A stretch of DNA of 12,169 bases from NCBI GenBank assembly GCA_003973505.1, contig QNXT01000088.1, forward strand, positions 1-12,169, read 5' to 3'. The stretch comes from Bacteroidota bacterium. Lineage in GTDB: Bacteria > Bacteroidota > Bacteroidia > Bacteroidales > UBA1556. The position numbers and the translations under genes were made by a program. The notes under the pieces are model-generated. The model was not told the origin of the DNA and did not search any database. It saw nothing but the letters and a program-made list of their open reading frames with translations. Below are positions 1-8,000 of this stretch, in pieces. How positions within the stretch are numbered: position 1 is the first letter of the stretch; every line of letters begins with the position of its first letter.

Positions 1-2
1 TT

Positions 3-716
3 GCCATCAACCTTCCAAATGATGAAGTAGTGCAAAAGAATAAAGGTTCGCGCAAACTTCAATTAAAAAATGCCATGAAGGCTAAGTTTGATAAAATATT
101 AGTTCCTATTTCGAATGTATTAATTAACGAAAGCCAAAGAAAGAACATCAAGTTTGAGGCATTCTTTGCAAATACCATGTTTCACGAAGTATCGCATGCA
201 ATGGGTGTAAAAAAGGTTATCACTGACCCTAATACCACTTGCCGTGTGGCATTGAAAGAACAATATTCCGCACTTGAAGAAGGAAAAGCTGATATTCTTG
301 GTTTATATCTTGTTACAAAACTTTTTGAAATGGGTGAATTACCAGGCACCGATTTGCATGATAATTATGTAACATTTATGGCAAGTATATTTCGTTCTAT
401 CCGATTTGGAGCCGCAAGTGCCCATGGAAAAGCCAATATGATTCGCTTCAACTATTTTTTAGAAAAAGGAGCATTTACTCGTGGTGAAGATGGAACTTAT
501 ACGGTTGATTTTGAAAAAATGCAAGAAGCTTCAAAAGCCTTAACTATCGACATTATTCGACTTCAGGGTGATGGTAATTATGAAGCCGCTAAAGCTTTTG
601 TTGAAAAATGGAGTGTAATTGGTCCACAACTACAAGCTGACCTTGACCGCCTTACTGAAGCAAATATCCCTAAAGACATTTATTACACCCAAGGTCCTAA
701 GGTATTGGGATTATAG
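3..716 (+). CDS. DPP III / M49-like zinc metallopeptidase, 5'-truncated
   Basis: This is the C-terminal 237 residues of a zinc-dependent hydrolase related to dipeptidyl-peptidase III (family M49). The frame is open to the left window edge, beginning AINLPNDE, so the GTG at position 30 is internal and the true start lies outside. The zinc site is visible as HEVSH at 183-197 with an EEGKAD motif about 30 residues later. This matches the HExxH...EExxAD/E layout of the M49-like proteins found in Bacteroidota and fused to Nudix domains in plants. Classical DPP III has HExxGH, with one extra residue, so this belongs to the shorter-motif branch. The family is expected to hydrolyse peptides in the cytoplasm or periplasm; substrate and location cannot be judged because the N-terminus is missing. 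A strong terminator follows 24 bases after the stop, so it is transcriptionally separate from rrf2. Family assignment is fairly secure; precise activity is not. Confidence 0.8.
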   Translation, partial: AINLPNDEVVQKNKGSRKLQLKNAMKAKFDKILVPISNVLINESQRKNIKFEAFFANTMFHEVSHAMGVKKVITDPNTTCRVALKEQYSALEEGKADILGLYLVTKLFEMGELPGTDLHDNYVTFMASIFRSIRFGAASAHGKANMIRFNYFLEKGAFTRGEDGTYTVDFEKMQEASKALTIDIIRLQGDGNYEAAKAFVEKWSVIGPQLQADLDRLTEANIPKDIYYTQGPKVLGL

Positions 717-740
717 ATAGTAAACAAACCAATAAATTGA

Positions 741-768
741 GCATCACCGTTTTGGTGATGCTTTTTTT
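741..768 (+). terminator. Intrinsic terminator after the M49-like peptidase gene
   Basis: Perfect 8-bp stem GCATCACC / GGTGATGC (741-748 with 754-761) around a GTTTT loop, followed directly by seven T residues. It ends the peptidase transcript and insulates the rrf2 promoter that starts about 40 bases downstream. Confidence 0.9.
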
Positions 769-804
769 GTGCATTCTAAATTATATAGAATTATTCTTAA
801 TTAA

Positions 805-834
805 TTGCTGTTTTCCGAAATTTATCTACATTTG
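805..834 (+). promoter_or_regulatory. Bacteroidota-type promoter of the rrf2 gene
   Basis: TTG at 805-807, a 19-base gap, then TACATTTG at 827-834, an exact match to the TAnnTTTG -7 consensus of the Bacteroidota primary sigma factor. Transcription would start near 840, inside the putative operator and about 33 bases before the rrf2 ATG. Confidence 0.6.
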
Positions 835-839
835 CATTA

Positions 840-863
840 AATTACTATACAGTGGTGGTATAT
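840..863 (+). promoter_or_regulatory. Degenerate copy of the Rrf2 operator upstream of rrf2
   Basis: AATTACTATA, spacer CAGT, GGTGGTATAT. Aligned to the strong dyad before norZ, it agrees at about 17 of 24 positions (7/10, 2/4, 8/10). It starts five bases after the -7 box, much like the norZ site, which starts eight bases after its own. Its own inverted symmetry is weak (about 5 of 10). Inferred role: autoregulation by the Rrf2 protein. Confidence 0.45.
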
Positions 864-872
864 TAATAAACT

Positions 873-1286
873 ATGAGACTTTCAAAAACATCGGAATATG
901 CACTTCGGATATTGAGTTTTATGATAAACTCTGATATGCAAGTATTTTCAGCTCGATTTCTTATCGAGTCTTTAGATGTTCCTGATAAGTATTTACGTCG
1001 ATTGATGACAGATTTATCAAAAAACGGTTTTATAAAAAGCATGAAAGGACGAGATGGTGGTTATATTTTTGCTAAAAATGCCAATAACATTTATTTGTCA
1101 CAAGTAATTGATGCCGTGGAAGGAATGGATCGATATGAAGGTTGCATATTGGGATTTGGCGATTGTAGTGATGACAATCCATGTAGTTTACATGAGAATT
1201 ATGCTCCCATAAAAGAACAACTGATTCAATTTCTATCGCAGACAACGATATCAGAGCTAAAGAGTAATAAAGTCTTAAAATTTTAA
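873..1286 (+). CDS. Rrf2-family Fe-S transcriptional regulator, probable NO-responsive repressor (NsrR-like)
   Basis: A 137-residue protein of the usual Rrf2 size. The N-terminus MRLSKTSEYALR is the family signature. A winged helix-turn-helix follows (about residues 26-54), with a wing bearing GRDGGY at 59-64. Three cysteines, C91, C98 and C104, have C-x6-C-x5-C spacing in the region where IscR and NsrR bind their Fe-S cluster. H107 sits three residues after the last cysteine, as in IscR, and E8 aligns with the aspartate that ligates the Streptomyces NsrR cluster; either could be the fourth ligand. It lies directly upstream of norZ on the same strand. Related dyads lie at both promoters, so the likely role is repression of itself and norZ, relieved when NO attacks the cluster. 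The Rrf2 assignment is firm. The NO-sensing role is inferred from context and cysteines; an IscR-type or general redox role is the alternative. There is no Shine-Dalgarno site, which is normal here. Confidence 0.88.
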   Translation: MRLSKTSEYALRILSFMINSDMQVFSARFLIESLDVPDKYLRRLMTDLSKNGFIKSMKGRDGGYIFAKNANNIYLSQVIDAVEGMDRYEGCILGFGDCSDDNPCSLHENYAPIKEQLIQFLSQTTISELKSNKVLKF

Positions 1287-1291
1287 TTTTG
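1284..1291 (+). promoter_or_regulatory. -7 element of the norZ promoter
   Basis: TAATTTTG is an exact TAnnTTTG match and overlaps the rrf2 stop codon (1284-1286). No TTG/TTTG -33 element is seen at the expected 17-23 base distance, so the promoter may be weak or need help. The predicted start near 1298 falls at the left edge of the 24-bp dyad. Confidence 0.45.
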
Positions 1292-1299
1292 CGAAAAAT

Positions 1300-1323
1300 A
1301 TATACTACATGGTTGTAGTATAT
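1300..1323 (+). promoter_or_regulatory. 24-bp dyad, putative Rrf2 operator controlling norZ
   Basis: Perfect inverted repeat: ATATACTACA (1300-1309), spacer TGGT, TGTAGTATAT (1314-1323). It lies between the norZ -7 element and the norZ start codon, 40 bases before the ATG, where a bound dimer would block initiation. The size and symmetry suit a dimeric winged-helix Rrf2 protein. A hairpin in the mRNA leader acting on stability is an alternative, but the weaker copy at the rrf2 promoter favours a DNA-binding site. Confidence 0.7.
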
Positions 1324-1363
1324 TTAATAAATAAAAACAAATATTAACAAACAAACAATAGAC

Positions 1364-3604
1364 ATGAAAGAAACATTACTTGACAAGTTTATGAGCAAAA
1401 AGGGGCTTTATACAAGCTTTTGGTTCATAGCAATCATTATGGTTGCGGCATTGATTTATTTCACTGCCAACCTACAGAAAGAGGTTCCACCTATTGCAAA
1501 AGAGGTGAAATCGCAATCTGGAGAATTACTTTACACCTACGACGATGTGGTTGAAGGTAAAGGTTACTTCCAGGAATTTGACCTAATGGACTGGGGAACG
1601 ATGTTGGGAATGGGTGCTTATATGGGCCCTGACTTTACAACTGATTTTTTCCACCATCGCGCTGAATTTCTTTACGATTATTATGCTAAAGAAAAGTTTG
1701 GCAAAACCTCTAAGGAACTAAGTGTCACCGAACTTGGTTCTATAAAAGAGCGAGTGAAAGAAGATTTCCACAAACAAACAAAACTTTTGGAAGAAGGCGT
1801 GACTTATACTGATGCTTCGGCAGAGGCATATAAAGCCAACGTAAAAGCTTTAACCAAAATGTTAGTTGAAGGAGACCCTTCGCGTGCTTTCCCTGGTGGA
1901 GTGATTCACGAAGACGAGGCTGTTAAAATTGCTGCATTTGTGGATTGGTCGCAAATGGTGGCTTCTACAATTCGTCCCGGAACTGAAGGAAAAGTGGGTG
2001 AAGAGCGCACTTGGTCGAACAACTGGCCACATGAGCCATTAGTTGATCAAGATACTTCTTATAATAATCATATTGTTTCGCTTTGGGAGTTCTTAATATT
2101 ATGGGCACTTACTATTTTAGTAATTTTCCTTTCTTACGAATACCTTTTCAAGAAAGACCGCAAAGAAGATTTAGCACCTGCATTAAAGGTGACTAAAATG
2201 TTTAAATCGCAAAAGAAACTATTAAAATATATTCCTATTGTTGCGCTACTTTTCGTAGTTCAAATGTTTTTAGGAGCTTATTTGGCTCACCTTTACGCTG
2301 ACCCAACACAAGACTTTATATTCTCACAAAGCATCCTTCCTTTCAACGTATTACGTTCGATGCACACACAAATAGCAATTCTTTGGGTTGCTGTGGGTTG
2401 GTTAGTTGGTGGTTTACTTATTGCCCCTTGGGTAGCAGGTAAAGATCATAAATTCCCATGGTTGGTTGACGTTCTTTGGTTAGCACTTCTAACGGTAGCT
2501 GTAGGTTCTGTAGTAGGACTTTATATGGGAGCTACTGGTCAAATGCGTGATACTTGGTTCTGGTTAGGAAACGAAGGTCGTGAGTTATTAAACTTGGGTC
2601 GTGTTTGGGATATCGGACTATTGGTTGGACTGGTTTTCTGGTTCTTATTAATTGTTTCACTTATTAAAAAATCAGCTACCAATAATCCATTGGTTGGAAC
2701 CATTATTTGGTCGGCATTTGGTATTGCTACCTTATACATTGCGGGTATGATGCCTATTCATAAAATCATGCCTAACTTTACTGTGGATGATTATTATCGT
2801 TGGTGGGTAATTCACCTTTGGGTAGAATTAACTTTCGAGCTATTTGCTGCAGGAGTTATCGCATTTATGACCGTTTCTTTAGGATTAATTTCACAAAAAA
2901 CTGCCGAGCGCGTTATGTTCTTCGAGCTATTCTTAATTATGATGTCGGGTACTTTAGGTGTGGGTCACCACTACTTCTGGCAAGGATTGGATGAGTATTG
3001 GATTGCCATTGGAGGTATCTTCTCAGCTCTTGAACCATTACCATTGGCATTGATGATTGTTGAAGCTTGGAAAAATCAAAGAGACCATAAAGCGGAAGGT
3101 ATTGTAAACGAGTTTAGCACTCCATTTATGTGGATTGCTGGTTCGGCCGTATTAAACTGGATTGGTGCCGGATTCTTCGGAATGGTAATCAACACTCCAA
3201 CAATTTCTTATTATTCTCATGGTACTTACCTAATTATGCCTCACGCACATACTGCATTATTGGGAGCCTTTGGATTTATTTCTATCGCTTTCCTTTATAT
3301 GACTTCTCGTGCCAATGCCATGGCAAACGGTTGGGAATGGAACGACAAATGGAGTAAGATTGGATTCTGGTTACTTACCATCGGAGTATTGATATTTGCT
3401 ATTCCTACTTTGATGATTGGTTTAGAGCAAACAAAAATTGCAGCTGAAATGGGTTACTATTATACTCGCGTTCACTCTGCACTTGATATAGTTCAAGGAT
3501 GGATGTGGTTCCGTATTTTACCTGATTCAATGATGTTGCTTGGTGGTATCGTTATCTTTATCGACTTATTTACCAAAACATTTATGGGCAAAAAAGCTGC
3601 ATAA
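1364..3604 (+). CDS. norZ: Quinol-dependent nitric oxide reductase (qNOR, NorZ)
   Basis: Single-subunit, 746-residue inner-membrane enzyme that reduces 2 NO to N2O using quinol. The N-terminus has a membrane anchor (about 17-35), then the periplasmic NorC-like domain without a haem c site, starting around EGKGYFQEFD (64-73) and running to about 235. A multi-helix NorB-like core follows. By alignment to known NorB, the ligands are all present: H334 and H629 for low-spin haem b, H627 for haem b3, and H484, H535, H536 and E488 for non-haem FeB. The conserved glutamates E492 and E557 are also present. Length is normal for qNOR. The ATG at 1364 follows an A-rich leader with no Shine-Dalgarno site. 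It is probably controlled by the upstream Rrf2 protein through the dyad at 1300. With no other denitrification gene visible nearby, a detoxification role is more likely than full denitrification, though the wider genome is unseen. Confidence 0.96.
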   Translation: MKETLLDKFMSKKGLYTSFWFIAIIMVAALIYFTANLQKEVPPIAKEVKSQSGELLYTYDDVVEGKGYFQEFDLMDWGTMLGMGAYMGPDFTTDFFHHRAEFLYDYYAKEKFGKTSKELSVTELGSIKERVKEDFHKQTKLLEEGVTYTDASAEAYKANVKALTKMLVEGDPSRAFPGGVIHEDEAVKIAAFVDWSQMVASTIRPGTEGKVGEERTWSNNWPHEPLVDQDTSYNNHIVSLWEFLILWALTILVIFLSYEYLFKKDRKEDLAPALKVTKMFKSQKKLLKYIPIVALLFVVQMFLGAYLAHLYADPTQDFIFSQSILPFNVLRSMHTQIAILWVAVGWLVGGLLIAPWVAGKDHKFPWLVDVLWLALLTVAVGSVVGLYMGATGQMRDTWFWLGNEGRELLNLGRVWDIGLLVGLVFWFLLIVSLIKKSATNNPLVGTIIWSAFGIATLYIAGMMPIHKIMPNFTVDDYYRWWVIHLWVELTFELFAAGVIAFMTVSLGLISQKTAERVMFFELFLIMMSGTLGVGHHYFWQGLDEYWIAIGGIFSALEPLPLALMIVEAWKNQRDHKAEGIVNEFSTPFMWIAGSAVLNWIGAGFFGMVINTPTISYYSHGTYLIMPHAHTALLGAFGFISIAFLYMTSRANAMANGWEWNDKWSKIGFWLLTIGVLIFAIPTLMIGLEQTKIAAEMGYYYTRVHSALDIVQGWMWFRILPDSMMLLGGIVIFIDLFTKTFMGKKAA

Positions 3605-3626
3605 CATATTTATAACATTTCAATTA

Positions 3627-3663
3627 AAGCCTGGATTATTAAATTAATTCAGGCTTAATTTTT
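3627..3663 (+). terminator. Intrinsic terminator after norZ
   Basis: An 11-bp stem (3627-3637 with 3646-3656) with one G-T wobble encloses an 8-base loop. It is followed by AA and five T residues. It ends the rrf2/norZ transcription unit. Confidence 0.75.
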
Positions 3664-3717
3664 CCATTTCTCCATAAAGTCAAACAATCATCAGAATGAA
3701 AAGTTTGGCAATTTTTC

Positions 3718-3725
3718 TATCTTTG
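3718..3725 (+). promoter_or_regulatory. -7 element upstream of the outer-membrane protein gene
   Basis: TATCTTTG matches TAnnTTTG exactly and lies 20 bases before the TTG start codon. The only TTTG upstream (3704-3707) is just 10 bases away, too close for a normal -33 element. The leader would be only about 15 bases long. Confidence 0.45.
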
Positions 3726-3745
3726 TCAAAACTAAAACAATAAAT

Positions 3746-4897
3746 TTGAAACTATTCTACACCTTTCTTTTTATTATTTTGTTATCGAGCGTTTCCTATG
3801 CTCAACAAAACACTCAGGATACGATCAAAGCTCCATCGAATCATCCTAAGCGCGATAGTTTAATGAAGGATATTGTGCGAATTAACGATAAAGTATATCG
3901 GGTAATGCAGTACGCTCCAGCCCCCATTATTTCGTATAGTACCGAGACAAGTTGGGTATTTGGTTTGGCAAAATTTAATGCTTTTGATTTAAACAAAAAG
4001 GACACAATTTCCAAAGCTTCTTCCGTAAGTGAAATTGTAGGCTTCTCATTTAATGGTCAAATGTATTTGGATGTTTCGGCGAATTTTCACTGGGATGAAA
4101 ATAGAAATATTGGGGAACTTACATTTGGTTTGGAAAAATTTCCACGTCAGTTTTGGGGCGTGGGCAACGAAATTGACCCCGACACTTCAGCATTGGTTAC
4201 AAAAAGTTTTCTAAACATAACCCCCGTTTATAAAAGAATGGTTTTACCCAATTTTTTTATTGGAATAAAATACAGCTATTATAATGTATTCAATATTAAA
4301 TACAGTCTTGATAGCATATATCATCCAGAGGTTTATCGTGGTTATGACGGAGGATTAAACTCCGGAATTGGAGGCTTATTAACATATGATAGTCGCGATA
4401 ATATCTATAATGCGACTAAAGGAATGTTTATTCAATTTGATGCAGAATTCTATTCCAAAGCATTTGGTAGTAAATTTGTTTTCAACCGTTACCGTTTTGA
4501 TATTCGAAAATATCACCCTGTGGGTAAATTCACTTTTGCTTATCAGCTCTTTACCGAGTCCAATTTTGGTGATTTACCTGTCTATTCTTATGCTATGATG
4601 GGAGGCTCGTATCGAATGCGGGGGTATTATGAAGGACAATATCGTGATAAAGTGATTGTTGACGGACAATTTGAGCTTCGTCGCCATTTATTTTGGTTGC
4701 TTGGTGCAACAGCCTTTGTAAGTGTAGGTCAGGTAGCACCTACCTATGCCGATTTCCGAAGTGACCATATCCGCGTAACAGCTGGTGGAGGTCTTAGACT
4801 TATGGTGGATAAAGTGCATAAAACCAACCTTCGATTCGATATGGGATTTGGGAAAGATACTTTTACTTTCTTTTTTGGATTTAGTGAGGCTTTTTAA
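3746..4897 (+). CDS. Omp85/BamA-type outer-membrane beta-barrel protein lacking POTRA domains
   Basis: A 383-residue exported protein. It starts with a cleavable signal peptide (1-19, ending SYA before QQ). About 40 polar residues follow, then a barrel resembling the bacterial surface antigen (Bac_surface_Ag) domain. Visible family marks are WGVGNE (137-142), TYDSRDN...TKG (213-226), the RMRGYYEG segment (290-297) corresponding to the conserved VRGF-type loop motif, and a C-terminal strand ending in Phe. No POTRA repeats fit before the barrel, so it is unlikely to be BamA or TamA itself. Small Omp85 barrels of this kind are common in Bacteroidota and mostly of unknown function. The start is TTG: the signal peptide begins there, no in-frame ATG lies just upstream, and the ATG at 3696 is in another frame. 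It is a single-gene unit bounded by the norZ terminator and a 110-base gap before the next gene. Confidence 0.82.
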   Translation: MKLFYTFLFIILLSSVSYAQQNTQDTIKAPSNHPKRDSLMKDIVRINDKVYRVMQYAPAPIISYSTETSWVFGLAKFNAFDLNKKDTISKASSVSEIVGFSFNGQMYLDVSANFHWDENRNIGELTFGLEKFPRQFWGVGNEIDPDTSALVTKSFLNITPVYKRMVLPNFFIGIKYSYYNVFNIKYSLDSIYHPEVYRGYDGGLNSGIGGLLTYDSRDNIYNATKGMFIQFDAEFYSKAFGSKFVFNRYRFDIRKYHPVGKFTFAYQLFTESNFGDLPVYSYAMMGGSYRMRGYYEGQYRDKVIVDGQFELRRHLFWLLGATAFVSVGQVAPTYADFRSDHIRVTAGGGLRLMVDKVHKTNLRFDMGFGKDTFTFFFGFSEAF

Positions 4898-5007
4898 TGT
4901 ATAAAATTGTGCTCGTTTTACTTGCAACAAAGATAGATTTTAATACGTACAACTTTTTAAAGTTTCAATTACAATAAATAGTCATTAATAATCAAATCTA
5001 GGAAGTT
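4898..5007 (+). other. Intergenic gap before the T9SS Calx-beta/LamG gene
   Basis: 110 bases with no clear terminator for the Omp85 gene. A weak promoter candidate for the next gene is TTG at 4908-4910, 23 bases, then TAGATTTT at 4934-4941, which misses the -7 consensus by one base. An AGGAAG sequence at 5000-5005 lies only two bases before the ATG, too close for an ideal Shine-Dalgarno site. Confidence 0.3.
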
Positions 5008-8000
5008 ATGTTATTAAGAAGAATCCTTTTTTTTCTATTGCTCATTTTCCCTTTTGTTTCATTTAGTCAAACAGGCCCTGCGGGAGTTGGTTCAAGTACT
5101 AACAATGTTCTCTGGTTGCGATCAAACGACATTGGGCAGACCAATAATACCAATATTTCGTCTTGGACCGACCAGTCGGGTAATAGTAATAACATTACAC
5201 AACCTTCATCGACTTACCAACCTTTGTATATTACAAATCAACAGAACGGTTATCCTGTAGTGCGATTTGCATCAAATGAACGACTTCGTAAAACAAGTTT
5301 TAGTAGTTTTCCCACGTCAGCCATTACGGTTTTTATGGTTAATAAGAATAGTGATCACAATGATGGTACATTCTCATACGCATCGTCATCAAATAATAAT
5401 GACTTTTTAATCTTTAATTCGGCTAATTATCGTCTTTTTAGAGGAGGGGCCTATGTTTTGAGTTCTGTTTCAGGAAATAATAATGCTTGGCATATTATAA
5501 ATGTAAGCTGGCAAGGCTCGGATGGAGCAACTGCTTTATGGAAAGATGGATCTTCTGCTTATACTGGAACTTTAGCCTCCGGAACAAGCATTACAAGCGG
5601 AGGTTGTTTGGCAATTGCTGGCGAGCAAGATGCTATTGATGGAAATTATGATGCTGCTCAAGCACATGATGGTGATTTTTTGGAAATTATTGTTTATAAC
5701 ACAAATTTGAATAGTGCTCAGAAAGTAATTATTGCCAATTATCTTGCGGCAAAATATAATTTAACAATTTCCAATGATTTTTACGCCTATCAAGGAACGC
5801 ATTCCTATGAGGTTGCCGGAATTGGCCGATTTGATGCCTCAAATACACATACTGCTGCCATGTCTTCGGGAATTCTTCAAATTGAAAATCCTTCGAGTAT
5901 GACAACTGATGGAGAATATTTAATATTTGGTCATGATAATGGTAGTATATCATCTTGGACTGCAACGGAGGCCCCAAGTGTGGGTAATATTCAACGGATT
6001 GCCCGTGAATGGCGTTTAGACGAAACCGGTTCGGTGGGAACTATTGATTTCAAAATATCAAATACGAATTTACCGGCATTAAATAGTGGCTATACTAAAT
6101 ATGCTGTGATGGTTGATGCTGATGGCGATTTTACTTCCGGAGCCGCAGTGTATGAGTTAACCGCTTCTGGAAGCGATTATGTTCGCACGGGAATTAGTAT
6201 TAGCGATGGCGATTATGTTAGTATTGCTGCAATAAAACCCACGATTGAATTTGCTGAAGCGGCTTCTTCTGATGTGGAGTCTAGCAATGCTACTATACAA
6301 GTTGATCTTAATTATAATCCTGCCAGTGCTGTTACAGTTGATTATACAACAGCTGACGGAACGGCAACTGCAGGAAGTGACTATACCGCAGCAAGTGGAA
6401 GTACCCTTACTATTTCTGCAGGTTCAACTTCAAATACATTTACTATAACTGTAAGTGATGATGCAACACAGGAATCAGACGAAACATTTACGGTAAGCTT
6501 GAGTAATCCTTCCTCGGGAATAAATATCGGTTCGCAAAATTCACATACTTACACTATTATTGATAATGACAATTCGCGAAAAGTGAATTTTGATAACGCT
6601 TCGGCCAATGGAAGTGAAAGCACCACCAGTGTTAGTGTAGGGCTTAATATCAATACCTCTGATGCAGGGAGTGCTACTACGGTTGATTATAGTGTAACAG
6701 GGGGAACAGCTACCGGTGGCGGAGTAGATTATACTTTGGCTTCAGGTACAGTTACATTTCCTGCCGGAACTACTACCACAGGGAGTTTTAATATCAGCAT
6801 TAATAATGATGCTTTGGATGAGGATAATGAAACTATTATTATCACCTTATCTAATCCCTCTAATTGTAACTTAGGTACAACAAAAACATTTACCTATACC
6901 ATAAATGATGACGATCCTGTACCAAGCATACAATTTACCACAACTTCTTCATCAGGGTCGGAAAGTACTGCAAGTGTGAATTTACAATTAACGCTATCGG
7001 CAGTTTCAAGTAAAGATGTGGATGTGAGTTTCAGTACATCAGGAACTGCAACTAATGGTAGTGATTATACCATTTCGTCGAGTCCGGCAACGATTACTGC
7101 AGGTAATACGACGACCAATATCTCGCTTTCTATTTCTGATGATGCCATAGTTGAAATAGATGAGACTGTAGTAGTTACAATTAGCAGTCCGGTAAATGCT
7201 ACTTTAGGATCGAATACTTCCTATACTTATACCATCCAAAATGACGATACGTATGGCTATGATGGTCCAGGCGGAGTTGGAAAAGCCGCTAATTTGAAAC
7301 TTTGGGTAAAAGCGGAAGATATTCCTGGCAGCTCTGATGGTGATTTAATATCATCATGGGCCGACCAATCGGGGAATGGAAACAACCTTATACAATCAAC
7401 AAGTTCTTATCAGCCCGCTTATTATGACAATGTGGTTAATACATTCCCTGTGGCGCGTTTTTATCAAAGCAATAGCCGTTTGATTCACAATAGTTATTCA
7501 GATTTTCCAGATCAGGCGATTACCTCAGTATTTGTAAACAAAAGTACCGGGCAAAGTACAGATGGATTATTATCCTATGCATCTTCAGCTTCTGATAATG
7601 ATTATTTGATTTATAATAGTGCTAATGTTGCAATGTTTCGAGGTAGTTCAAACCGAAGTAGTGGTATTAGTATTTCGACAAATACATGGAATATTGTGCA
7701 GCATACTTGGCAAAATTCAGATGATGCCTGCATTCTATATACAAATGGAACACAACGATATTCCAATACATTATCAGCTGGAGCAATTACACAAAACGGT
7801 TGTTTGGCTGTTGCTGCTGAACAGGATGCTATAAATGGCAATTATGCAAGTAATCAAGCACATGCAGGTGATTTTACAGAGATTATTTTATACAACTTTG
7901 TGTTACCAACAACACTTCGTAATATTGTAAATAGTTATTTAGCTGCTAAATATGACATAAGTACTGCCAACGATAAATATGCCGGCGATGATGCTGCTAA

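Noticed and set aside
737..934. 65-codon plus-strand frame overlapping the terminator and the start of rrf2
   Set aside because: It begins in the terminator hairpin, crosses the rrf2 promoter and overlaps rrf2 in another frame. Its composition is that of AT-rich intergenic DNA.
1300..1323. The dyad before norZ as an intrinsic terminator of rrf2
   Set aside because: The stem is AT-rich and is followed by TTAATAAATAAA rather than a T run, and a related sequence lies at the rrf2 promoter, which suits an operator better.
4688..4935. Minus-strand 80-codon frame at the 3' end of the Omp85 gene, with CAAAGATA (a perfect -7 element on the minus strand) at 4928-4935
   Set aside because: The frame is a shadow of the barrel gene and encodes no recognisable protein. 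The -7 match has no partner -33 element and would start transcription almost on top of the frame's first codon.
5729..5977. Minus-strand frame inside the Calx-beta/LamG gene
   Set aside because: It lies wholly within a gene with clear domains and a signal peptide, and its translation looks like out-of-frame sequence.
6241..7251. Calx-beta tandem units considered as a CRISPR or other DNA-level repeat array
   Set aside because: The units are about 330-340 bases, in frame and alike at the protein level only, so they are protein domain repeats.
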